DNA from: Hanleya hanleyi
Lineage: Eukaryota; Mollusca; Polyplacophora; Lepidopleurida; Hanleyidae
Reading direction: 5' to 3'
Assembly: GCA_036873755.1 (NCBI GenBank)
Contig: JAVTVY010025321.1
Location: forward strand, 1-64,000
DNA length: 64,000 bases
Under the pieces are notes generated by a model. It ran no database searches, had not been told where the DNA came from, and saw only the letters and a list, made by a program, of their open reading frames with translations. Below are positions 20,880-31,830 of the stretch, piece by piece. Position 1 is the stretch's first letter, and every line of letters begins with the position of its first letter. Position numbers and translations under genes: made by a program.

Positions 20880-22330
20880 CAGACATTATTTCCTGACTTG
20901 CAACTCACGTAAGAAATATTTTCCTAAAGAGAAACATGAAAAGGGCATTCTTCCTTTCATACCGATATCGGAAGTGCAATATCAAACGATACAGGCGACA
21001 AGGATTTCCGTGCCAATAATCGAAAGCCCTTCGTGTCATGAAGATTATAGTTTAAATGAAATCGACAAGATGTACTGATATCCGAATCATTATTCGATGT
21101 TTGACGCAGAAATCCTGGATGACATCTGCCTACTGAATGTTTGAGCTGACGCCGCGATTTTCGGTTTCCTTAAAGTCATGAGTAATGCCCGTGTTTGAAC
21201 GTATATCTTCCGATTGCGTTGCTGAATCAGACAGTTTGTACTGATAACTCCCTTTTTTGTTTAAACTATGTTGTCCCATGCAGTACAGGTACTACGTTGG
21301 TTCAACATGATCAAGGGGAAATAACTTTGCCGCCGGTGTGGAGCGCATGCAAAAAGATCGGTTTTGTAAAACTAAAACTTGATACTCACAATAAAGATCT
21401 GAAATGGTACGTATGTCTCGTGGTTGCATATATGGTTACCTGTTAACAATATTTTAATTAAATAATTTAATTTGCTTTAACTTTGTCAATTGTACTGCCC
21501 CAAACCTGGCATCTTCAAATTCCTTTTTTAATAAGAAATATGAGGCCTATATTATGATTAGTTGGTTGTTATCTTTCGAAGTTTTGTTTTCCAGCTAAAA
21601 ATATTGGCCATATAAAAAAAACATTTGCATAATATAAAAAGTTTCAGTGTTAATAAATATTTTTCTGAATTGAATATTTCAAATATCCAGTCTAGCTGGG
21701 TATATCATGAAGGTCCTACATTTATTAAGAGGTTATTTAAATATTTGAACTTATGAAATTTAGATCTGGTGCGCCAAAAATTGAGTTAGCAAAAAGTTAA
21801 CAATTTTTTTATATTTTATTTTCACCAAAATAGTATTTAAAAGCAGTCACATATACTACTACAAGACATTTAAAAGTACACATATAGTGTTCCGGATCTC
21901 TGTTGTAAGTTGGGAGATCTTGAATTTTTTTCTGACCTATTTACATGTGTTCCACACTGGTTTGGCCTTAATCGATATCTTTGTCGACAGCCTGTACTGT
22001 TGATACTGTCACGGGTGAGTAGGTCATAAAATCATTTGATTATTAACCTGTCCACTTTTATAAACCTAGTTACATATAAACATCCAAAAGTCAACACGAT
22101 AAATGCACATAAGAGCACTTTGATTCGAACGAGACGGCTGATTTAAGATCGTCTTTGAAATGTTCTCTTTTTTTTATAATTAGCTTTGCTTCACAGTGAG
22201 ATAAACACCATGAACCATGCTAAATCATCACCGTTTAAATGTACCGTTATTCCACCTACAGTGGTCCATGGGAGACATCCATTTTTTTTCGGGTTTTTTT
22301 CTTTACTATTGTCTACAGATATTTTCTTGT
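20880..22330. other. No recognisable gene
   Basis: AT-rich. An AAGGGGAAATAACT stretch (about 21314) resembles AAGGGGAGATAACC at about 28206, and may be a dispersed short repeat. Confidence 0.4.
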
Positions 22331-22334
22331 TTAA

Positions 22335-22929
22335 CCCTATTTGGCCTAGGCGATTTGGAGTGTATCGCAGGCTGGAGGGGGGGGGGGGGGCGGAAAGTGC
22401 CCCCCCTATATATTTTCTCTACCGCTAAGGCTAGAGCGCTAATACTTACCACACAGTATCTTTGGTTCAAGCTCTACGGGGAAATGTAACAAAATCCAAG
22501 ATGGCCGCCATGATGACGTCACAGTGACGTCATCTTCTCGGAAGCCATTTTTCGGCCTTTTTGGCGTCGATTTTTCGAAGTTTTCATTTTTCCGATTTTT
22601 CTCTCGAAATAAAACAAATAAAATATAGAATAATTAGTTTTGCATTAATAAAATACTTTCAGGGCCCTTTATGCGAGAAAAATGCGAAGAAATGGAGCGA
22701 AAAGATTGAAAAACACGACTTTCGCGGATACCACATGATCGCCATTTTGAATTTACCCATGATCCTCTGCCCGGGGTATACGAAAATAGGCTCAAAATGA
22801 CCCCAATAAGATAACCTTAAAGTCACCAAGTTTCAGCCTCCTCGGTTTTGTCGTTTTGGAGCAGCAGAGAAAAGTTCACTGGGGGGGGGCACTTTCCACC
22901 CCCCCCCCCCCCACCCAGGCCAGGTAGGG
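22335..22929. mobile_element. piggyBac-like MITE, copy D
   Basis: TTAA at 22331-22334 and 22930-22933. Ends CCCTATTTGGCCTAGG and CCAGGCCAGGTAGGG are inverted, with long G and C runs inside. The interior has CCAAGATGGCCGCCATGA followed by two TGACGTCA sites (22514-22521, 22525-22532). Confidence 0.88.
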
Positions 22930-23029
22930 TTAACACGTAGTTGCTTCAGATTTCTCGCATTCCTAGTAACGTCGTCAAAATTTCTTCATCCTTGTTTCAC
23001 TAACCAATCTAAATTCTTGACAACGCGGT

Positions 23030-23644
23030 GCAAAGCTTTACATACAACGAAACGACAAAAAAAATGAGAGCTGCGACTCCGTTACTTTTTAGTTTATCAT
23101 ATTGGGGTCTTTTTTTGAGTCTACTTGCATAACCCCTCGAGCAAAGGATCATGAGTAAAGTCGAAATGGCGGCCATTTGGGGTACCAGAATAGTGATGTT
23201 TTCGTCATTTTCCTTCAAAATTCCTGAGCTGGAACTACGTGACTTTGTATTTGCCTAACCTCTCGAAAAGAGGATTATGGGTCATTTCAAAATGGCGGTC
23301 ATCTGGGGTACCAGAAAAGTCATGTTTTCGTCATTTTTCTTCAAAGTTCCTGAATTTTTGTCCGGCAAATGAGAAAAAACTATTTTATTCTACATAAGAT
23401 TATTATCTAATAATTTATTATCAAAGCTAAACATGTACGAAACAACACATGCAAAGAAAATCGAAAAATCTGACCCCAAAATCTGTCAAATTTGAAAAAA
23501 ATGCCTGACACCACGGTGACGTCATCAAAGCGGCCATCTTGGGTTTATTTGTTGGTAGAGCTTGACCCAAGGGTAAAGTTTGGTAAGTTTCAGCCCCTTA
23601 GCTCAAGAGATAAGAAAAAATATTGATGGGTAGACCAGATAGGG
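23030..23644. mobile_element. piggyBac-like MITE, copy E, left end lost, internal duplication
   Basis: The right end ACCAGATAGGG abuts TTAA (23645-23648). A segment with ACGTGACTTT or CGTTACTTT, GGATCATGAGT, AAATGGCGG, GGGGTACCAGAA and TTTTCGTCATTTT occurs twice (about 23065-23220 and 23228-23350). The element includes TGACGTCA (23517-23524) and GGCCATCTTG (23532-23541). No left terminus was found. Confidence 0.7.
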
Positions 23645-23649
23645 TTAAT

Positions 23650-24435
23650 AACTTCAATGTTCCTTGCAGGCTTTCCAGGATAGTCCAGGATAGTCATCTT
23701 TCTATAACATCACACGTAGGCCTACCAATTCGCGCCAAAAGACACATTGAATGCAGATTTGTACCGAAAGACGTTTCAGCGTTTGGATAGCGTGTAATTT
23801 ACTAGTACTTGCGTCTTAATCACTATTCCGGTTTATCGTTATTTCCATTATAATATTACCCAAGGCCATTTTCGAAGGGCCTTGGTTTGGCTTACAGCGG
23901 ATAACAAGAATACATAAAGCTTGAGTCTAGTGAGTCTTATATAGTTTTGTAAGAGTAGATGTTAAACGCAGGTGATAATATTTGGCCCATTAATGTAAAA
24001 TCGAACACAGCACACACCCTTTCACTCATGACCTTGTCATGAATAATGCGGTTTAATTATTTGTAGGTCGCTAAACGCTTTTGTCACTTACATGCATGAA
24101 CATGCAGGTACCGGTATCATAATATTATAATATTAATATTACGATCACGCTGTGGTGAAACATTCGAGCAATTGATGATCAAGTTCAACCCCAATGGCAT
24201 GACCCAACCACGCTAACGTCAACTCCCAAACAGCCCTTCTTCCTTTGTCAGTCCGATAAAGACTTAATTTTATTTCTTAAACGTAATCGTCATTTTTTTT
24301 GTTCGAGAAAAAAAAATAAAAATAAAAAAAATAAATAAATAAATAGATGGAAGTTTGATTTTAAGCTCACTGTACATGGTGTAACAGTTACTGCCATTTT
24401 CCATATCTGTAAGCAGCTATATCATATATATTTAC
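23650..24435. other. Mostly anonymous, including a possible 3' UTR
   Basis: Contains an A-rich tract (24309-24345) and, on the minus strand, AATAAA at 24269-24274, which would suit the gene at 24436-26618. Confidence 0.4.
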
Positions 24436-26618
24436 CTACATATCATAGTTGTCCGGGTCGACAGGTATAAAGTCAATCACGGGATGGAGGTCTGGATCAG
24501 ACCCGGCCGGAGGGGGACACTCGCTGGATACACCTGAAATGGGAATCACCAAAATGTCATTATGTTCATTAGGTTTATCATAACCATCCACTTGCGCAAA
24601 CTTCAAGTCAATCCTTTAACAAAGAGCTGCGCTGATAGCACAATCAGGTGCACCGAGACGTTGTTCGCATAGCAGTTCGTTCGTTCTCTCTCTTCCCTGT
24701 CTCTTTATAATATACAATATTTGTAAACAATGATAACTGGACTATTATCGACCTGAAGTTATAATAAATGTACGCATTGGGTCCTTTCTTGGAATAGTAA
24801 GATAATTTCATACATATTTAGACTGAATGACTGAATGAACCGCTATGCGAACCGCATCTCAGTGCAACTGCTGGTGCATTGGCGCATCTATTTGATGAAG
24901 GATTAACTTGAAGTCTGTGCAAGTCACGGATTGTTTCTTGGTTGACTGATATGGCTGTTTTGGGGATACTTCCAGTACGGTTTCGCGGTTTATCACAAAT
25001 GTTTAATTAAAATTTACACCTTATATACATTTCTTGATGTTTTCGTTATTTTGAAAGTTCTATGAAAATAAATATTGAATAGGAGTGTTAAAAACGGTCT
25101 ATTCAGGAAAAGGCAAACTATTTCTAGTTGATATACACTTATATACATTTCTTGATGTTTTCGTTATTTTGAAAGTTCTATGAAAATGAATATTGAATAG
25201 GAGCGTTAAAAACGGTCTATTCAGGAAAAGGGCAAACTATTTCTAGTTGATCCATTGAATAATAGCATAACACATAAATCGTATTAGTCATTCTGGACGA
25301 CCTATAATAAGTCGCATGTTGATAGTCTTAAATTTTCAACCATTTATTTTGCCATCTTTGGTAGAAATGTGAAATGTACTGTATGGCCTGTTTCTGTCGA
25401 TCAATTGGTGAAATCCGTTTTGCCATAATATATACATTAGATATGTATGTATATCATTAGCAGCGCGCATGGCTATATCCCTTGTCTCGGTTCTCATCAG
25501 TAGATACTCCATGTAGGAGGCTGTTGTCTGCATCTTCTCTTTGTGCAGCTGAAAAGGCTCAATTCTAGACATACTCTTGTACCCAGATTTGGCTGTTGTA
25601 TGCATTGTCTCGCGATCCTTACATGGAGTGTGAACCTCCTCATCGTATACACACAGGCGTCCAGACAAAATTAATTGATGGAAATTCTAATCGGTGCAGG
25701 CCTAGCAAACTCCTCCACGCACGCCGCGCAATTCCTTGTCTATTCATCTATTTCCTTGTATTCGGACGTGGAATACTCCACGAGCGCAAGGAATGGATGA
25801 GGCGAGCGCCAGAGTTTCTGGTCCATGCAACGGAATTGGCCCGAGAAAACTGAAATAGATGGATAGGCAAGGAACTGAGGGGCATGCGTGGAGGTGTTCG
25901 CTAGGCCTGTCGTGATAGGGCTAAAATACGGATGAAAAATTAGTTGTTTTATCCAACAATACAAACAACACAAGCGGGCACGAGGAGCTTCAACACTCAA
26001 AAACAAGCTGTCGTTAAAACTGTTCACTCTGAACACGGATTTTTTTCTCAGCTTTGAATATTGCACGTGTAGTCAGCCAGGTAGTCCAGGGGTTCATAGT
26101 AAAGCTAATCTGAATGTAACGAAATCAATTTGACAACAAAATATATTCCCATGTTTTCTCTCTCTCTCTCTCTCTCTCACTCACTGCATGCATACATGAC
26201 CTGATTCAGTTGGCTGAATATAAAATAGGCCAATTTTCGAATTGAATACAAAATTCATAGCGCTGTGTTGAGAAATAGAACAAGAATTCTATGGAAGAGC
26301 ATGTCTGATGACAAAAAGACATCGTACAAACATGGAAATACTGTATATGGCTTATCATAAAGATATAACGATCGTAAAACGTACGAACTTTGACCATTGG
26401 GTCTGCGGGCAGGTATTAACAGAAGCTATATGTATGAGCTCAGCCTTTGATATTATATTAATCGCCGCGAATTTGTTATCGTATCTATGCTAGTGAAGTA
26501 ACCCAATCCTTTCATTTCAGACACCCGAGTATATCATGCTATTTATAAACATAGTCCACCTACCTCGAATTTGATACACAATAAATATACACCATGCCCA
26601 GGTACATGTAAGTTCCAT
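24436..26618 (-). CDS. Candidate two-exon gene for a 50-residue secreted peptide
   Basis: Inferred by eye; no homologue recognised. Exon 1 starts at the ATG at 26618 and encodes MELTCTWAWCIFIVYQIR, a plausible signal peptide with a hydrophobic core. It ends at 26564 in a strong donor (CGAG followed by GTAGGT). Exon 2 begins at 24533 after TTCCCATTTCAG. Phases match: one base plus two make Gly19. Exon 2 encodes VSSECPPPAGSDPDLHP, then VIDFIPVDPDNYDM and TAG at 24436-24438. AATAAA lies 165 nt beyond. The mature part is acidic and Pro/Asp-rich with one Cys. Caution: ATGTAGGTAAAT at the stop is also donor-like, so exon 2 could be internal and the protein longer. The intron (24534-26563) contains a tandem duplication and a MITE. 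Confidence 0.35.
25021..25251. repeat. 118-bp tandem duplication
   Basis: TTATATACATTTCTTGATGT to TATTTCTAGTTGAT occurs twice (from 25021 and from 25139) with only a few mismatches. Confidence 0.92.
25697..25909. mobile_element. Short MITE with CAGGCCTAGC termini
   Basis: Inverted ends CAGGCCTAGCAAACTCCTCC and CAGGCCTAGCGAACACCTCC, 213 bp in all. Shares termini and internal GAAATAGATGGAT and AGTTTCTGGTCCATGCA with the 1-kb element at 16425-17456. Confidence 0.8.
26158..26179. repeat. TC microsatellite
   Basis: About eleven TC units. Confidence 0.9.
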
Positions 26619-26670
26619 TTTCAACGTCGGTCACAGTACAGTATCAGTGTATACGTATCAGTGTATACAG

Positions 26671-26702
26671 TATAAAAGCTGTTCAAACGCGAGACACTCA
26701 GT
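26671..26702 (+). promoter_or_regulatory. TATA box with correctly spaced initiator
   Basis: TATAAAAG (26671-26678) is followed by TCAGT with its A at 26700, giving a -29 spacing. It points rightward, away from the candidate peptide gene whose ATG lies 52 bp to the left. No convincing downstream frame was found. A 16-bp direct duplication (GTATCAGTGTATAC) lies just upstream. Confidence 0.35.
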
Positions 26703-28466
26703 GATCAAAATCGTTTCACCACTTTGACTAACCCGCTCTTGAAATATCCGCCGTCGTCTGAGCCCCACTTATCCACTCAACTAGAACAAATAATCCCCTG
26801 CATAGATATAGACCCATGACAGCATATTCCGTGACAGTTCACAGTGGTTTGTTCCGCTTTACATTGTTCAACACCGATTATATCAACATGCTGTATCAGT
26901 CATACTTCCTCACGTGACATAAATAAAACACTCTCCCCTGCACTGGTAACAGAAGGAAAAGCCCCCTGATGGGAGAGTGGCGATAGGGCGAATTTCGAAG
27001 GGAGGGGAGCGTGGCGTACAATTATAGGTTTAGTTGCTGTGTACAGTTATTTGAACATTTTTTACGAGCTGATTGGTACAAATTGTGTCTATTTGGTATA
27101 CATGGTATATACGAACTGTAAGTTAAAATCCAACTCAGACCCAATGTGTCATCCCACGAGGAAATAATCCTCCCCGGCAATGAGTGAAAGGAAACCTGAA
27201 CAGGAAATTCAATGAATTTATTTTAACAATTAAACGACCATGAAAGAAATTTCTAAGAGAGGCCGTGTAAGTGTACTGCATTTTTTTTTTCATACAGGTG
27301 CACGACACATATTTGAACTCTATATCCGCTAAGAATTTGATCGTTTCTAAGTGCAACAATACAATTTGTGCTCTTTCTAATTTTCTTTTATACATGTTAA
27401 GAATTCGTGCAATTTTTCGTAGGTAATTGTCGATTATTTTTTTTGTGGACGACGGCTGAATACTGAGTGTCGAATCTGTGGCCTGTATTTTTTGGAAATA
27501 AAGACGGTTTATTCGCACTTCGTTTCGAAAAAAAAATCTATTAAGCGCCATTGTTCTAGTTTATCAAATCTTGTTATAAAAGGTCCCTCGCTGATTGTAG
27601 AATACAATATAAATGGATAATTGACTAAAAAGAATCCAAAAGAAACGAGATAAATGAGCGCATCGGGTATGTTCTGACTGGAAATTATGATACAGAGTAT
27701 AATTTCGCTACAGATATTGTTAAACGTGTTTTTTTTTCTGTTCGCTGAAAATATTGGAAGTTTGTTTTCTTTTTAGATTATATACTAAAGAGTACTAAAG
27801 TTTAATTTCTAACAAAAAGCAGCAAGATTATTTAGTTTTTCTTCAATCTGGATCGGGGAGACAATATTAAATAAGACAACTCTGAGCGCTCTTGTGGATC
27901 TTTTCATCAAGGAGCTGGCGATGACATATCCCAACATTATTTTTTTTAAATCTTCCAGACATTCTTTTCAACATGTAATAGTCATTCGTCTCTCAGTTGG
28001 GAACGTCATAAAATTTCCAAGCGATGAACTGGGGTATTTTTTGTAATTTGATGTTGGGGTGAGGGTGTTTTGTCAATTAATATTAGGTCCAGTTTCCTAC
28101 ATAACTCTGATAAATAAGGCCTTTTTATACACAATTTTGTAACTCAAGTTCAAATACAGTTATCGATATTCATATGACCAGACGACCCATCGTTGATATA
28201 CATTTTAAGGGGAGATAACCCCATCAGGTAAAACTGTTATGGGAAGGTTACTCCTAACCTTCATTGCTTATGGTATATCTCCTCCGGGCATCCAGGTCTG
28301 GGTTCCGTCTGATGCTCGCCACTCTTCTGTTTCTGTGTAATTTTAAGACCACTGGTCCACAGACACACATACATGGATTAGTTTGTTCTAATATAACTGA
28401 GATAATTATAATAAACAATACAGACGAAAGTGCAATATTATTGATGGTTCCAAGTGGTTGACCACA
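26703..28466. other. No convincing gene
   Basis: One minus-strand frame (27135-27551, 138 codons, basic, AT-rich composition) opens at an ATG in good context (ACAATGGCG) but resembles nothing known and has no other support. Confidence 0.35.
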
Positions 28467-28512
28467 GGTAATTTTATTTGTTTATTTTATTTATTTATTT
28501 ATTATTTATTTA
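28467..28512. repeat. ATTT-rich microsatellite
   Basis: Imperfect TTTA/TTTG run next to the left edge of the 3.6-kb array. Confidence 0.8.
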
Positions 28513-28817
28513 TTCACCTCATCTCAATCGTCTCCCATGCTGCTATCACTGGACACCGTCAGTTCCGGTGTCTTATTATTTTCATGTGGCGTAGAGTTCA
28601 GCTAAATCAAATTATTGGTCGTGATCAAGAGATTGTGATTATTAAACTATTTAATCTCTCGAATTAATGTTGTTGTTCTTTCATTTTTCTTGCAACTTAT
28701 TTTTGAAATCCTAAATTGATTCAGTCATTAAATAATGCGATTAAAATATAAATAAGTCACGCCCGGTAGTAAGTGGCCAGTTGCGTACTGTTTCGTTGTA
28801 CGAAAGTCTGTCCGTTT

Positions 28818-29092
28818 ACGTTCATAAAGTTAGACCGCGGTTCGCAGTTCGTTATACGGGACCAGTCATTCAGCGACTCATAACAGCGCCCATAGCAGCG
28901 CCCCCTGGCGTCAGATTCGGGATATGAATATGCAAAGATATAGAGCATGACATTCTCTCTTGCTATACAGAGTTTGAAGTTCAAAGTATTCATAATAAAA
29001 AAATTACAGATTTCCATATCTGTGGAAATAATTGCTGGTCTCCTCGAATAATGAACTGCGAACTGCGAACCGCGGTCTAACTTTATGAACGT
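28818..29092. mobile_element. 275-bp MITE with 9-bp target duplication
   Basis: TGTCCGTTT occurs on both sides (28809-28817 and 29093-29101). Ends ACGTTCATAAAGTTAGACCG and the complement are inverted, with GCGGTTCGCAGTTCG inside. Units 2 and 3 have the unoccupied site with a single TGTCCGTTT (about 32725 and 36357). A 9-bp duplication suits Mutator-like or related families. Confidence 0.93.
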
Positions 29093-30699
29093 TGTCCGTT
29101 TCAATTAGTCGTCTGCTTTGAAGTTTGTCAAAAATCAATAGTTAAATCTGAATAAATTTTCTTTTTTTTGCAGCGTATAGAACAAACTGATCTCTATTGA
29201 ATGGCTATTTCTCTTTTGATAACGATGATATATCACGCTTGAAATAACTTTGTAATTATGTTCATATAAATCTCCAATACAGTTGTTTCATGTACCTGGC
29301 CTCAATTACAAAGGGAGACGTCATAATGTAGTCATGCTCACTGGAACAAAGGTCGCTGATATCCTATTAAGAGTGTTGGATGAGCTCTCTTTTCATACAG
29401 TGAACAAAAACGAAATAACATTTTCACACACCAGCACATCTCTGTCTTCGGCCTGGATGTAATCTGTATAGTGGGGTATCCAACGCAACGATAGAATAGA
29501 TCAAACAGGTAGTACTTTCTGCACACTACCTAGGGGGCCAGGACATCAATTTGATGAAAAACTCAAAAGTCGTGCTGCAAAAGGTTGTTGGTCCTGAGTG
29601 GTTTCTATATATACGTGGTAACAATATGTAGGTGGACAACCCTGTCGACTAGCTACTGGGAAGCGCTTACTAGCTGAGAAAGTGATGAAGTCATAATTAC
29701 TCCATTTTTCTTTTTTATTTCGCCACATCGTCCAGCAGAAGTGAAACCACAATTACAAGCGTCTGGTCCGTCATTCTTAATTCAGCCGTCGTCCATTAGA
29801 GAATATCCGCGTCCATAATCCAAAGACCTATTCCATATTCCATATAACAGTATTAGCACCAAATTCAAAAAGATAATCATAGTATACATAAACATAGGCT
29901 TGTTTCCTGCAAGAGAGAAGCGGTCAACAGTTTTCAATGATACCGGCAAGACATCATGATGTTCCAAAAATATCAAATCCGTATCGCTGATCAGTATTCG
30001 TAATCCATAATATTCCTGTAAATCGTCATCTAAAGAAGGATGTATCTCAGTCACGCTTTTATTGTGACTGTTCATATGAGTACCATGAGGATCTTGAAGT
30101 ACATGGGTTCATACGGCCCCTAGCCCCGGGTTAAGCGGAATTAGACACAAGTTACGAAACGTAACGCCATAGATCTTGCACTGAAAGAAAATGTTATCAC
30201 AAAATGTGATAATTTATCACTTTCTGGCCTAACTGCTTGTTCCTGTTTGGTAATGTTCAGCCTGTTAATAGCTAAGAGTGAACAAAAACCTTATTTAATC
30301 CAATATGGCGTCCATGCTGTGTCATCTTTTGTCATTCAGTTAGGTGCATTTTTCTAGCCCATGATGGAAGAAAATTTTATTCTACAGATGCGTATTCTAA
30401 ATTTATAAACTCTTATGACTTGTACATTATGACGAGAAGAGTAAAGACTTTAGTCCAAAGTATAGTTCGTGCAGGACAGCATAATTATAACTAATATTCA
30501 CTGAGTACAGGGCCAGGATCATGCGAATATAGGCTCGAGCCCTGTCGATATATGTTACGGTGGACTGGTCTGACTTTTCCCTTTGTGTTTCGTGATGATA
30601 AAGTTTGCCTTGAATTGAACAAACAGCGTGGTTAACTTGACTGACAGATAGCCTCACATTATTGCCTATTTCAACCATTATGTAAGCATTATGAGGTCT

Positions 30700-31830
30700 G
30701 TCGAGGATTATACAAATAGATTGAAAATGAGCCTAAGATGATCAGCTATGGCGTGAAACTTCTCAGCTCTGAAAAATATCTGCTTCGAGCTATAAATAAA
30801 CGCTTGAATTAGACGAATAACATTTAACAACATGAGTTTTGGAGGACTCCATATGTATGCCATCCTGAATGCCTCAATAATTGATTTCTGTGAGGATTAT
30901 GCAGATAAGCTCAAACTAGGATTGTTGCTAGATGGATGAATTTCAGGTGAAAAAACGTGACAATTTTACTGTCAGCTAAATGCCTTGAACATGAAAAAAC
31001 ATGAGCAACATGAAAATATGAGTCCCAAAATAGCTCACATGGTCGCCATTTTCAATTTAACATTTATTTCTCAACTGAAGATCAAAATGAGCATAATTTG
31101 ATACACTATGGTGTGGATCTGACTCTGACTTGAAAAGAATACAATAACGAGCAAAATGAAAAAAACGATTTTGGGTGGATAACTTATGGCCGTCAATTTG
31201 CAGTACACTATCGTGTTTTGAACTGAAGACTAAGGAAATACATTGATGATGGGTGTGAGGTGGCAGGCTATGATGTTAGACCCCTCAGTTCTAACAATCC
31301 ACACAATAAGCAAAGAAGAATGCTTCACATTATGCGAGCAATATGAAAAAGCGATATTCACAGATGTCATTTTGAATTTGACCATCATATCTTAATCTTA
31401 TGGAAATGCAAATAGAGTCGAACTAACGCAAGGTATTGGGCTATGATAAGAGATCCATCGGTTTTGATAAATTTGAACAATGAGCTATGAATAATTCATC
31501 GAAGTATACGAGTAACATGAAAAAGCCTGATTTACAGATGATTCCACATGACCGTCATTTTGAATTTGACCATCATATCTGAATCTTAGGGAAATGCAAA
31601 TAGATTCAAAACTGACGCAAGGTATTGGGCTATGGTAAAAGGTCCATCGGTTTTGACAAAATTGAACAATGAGCTAAGAATAATTCATTGAAGTATATAG
31701 GTGTAACATGAAAAAATCTGATTTTCAGATAACTCCACCTGACAGCCATTTTAAATTTGACCATCATATCTTAGTCTTAGGGAAATGCAAATGGATTCAA
31801 AGTTGACCTTGTCATAGTATTACAGTATAA
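30700..31830. repeat. Nested tandem monomers of about 190 bp
   Basis: The clearest copies start with ACCATCATATCT near 31381, 31569 and 31760. They share GGAAATGCAAATAGA, GGTATTGGGCTATG, GGTCCATCGGTTTTGA and AACAATGAGCTA. More decayed monomers extend to the left. The same structure occurs in units 2 and 3, and two further monomers lie outside the array at about 40000-40330. Confidence 0.75.

Noticed and set aside
22335..22929. Long G and C runs as assembly artefacts
   Set aside because: They recur at the same place inside several piggyBac-like copies, so they belong to the element, although exact lengths may be unreliable.
27135..27551. 138-codon minus-strand frame with a good start context
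   Set aside because: AT-driven composition, no homology, no promoter or conserved feature; likely chance.
29782..30075. 97-codon frame with a membrane segment, kept in three units
   Set aside because: Entire units are near-identical, so conservation of the frame is not evidence of coding; part of it overlaps a dispersed repeat also seen at 6346-6445.
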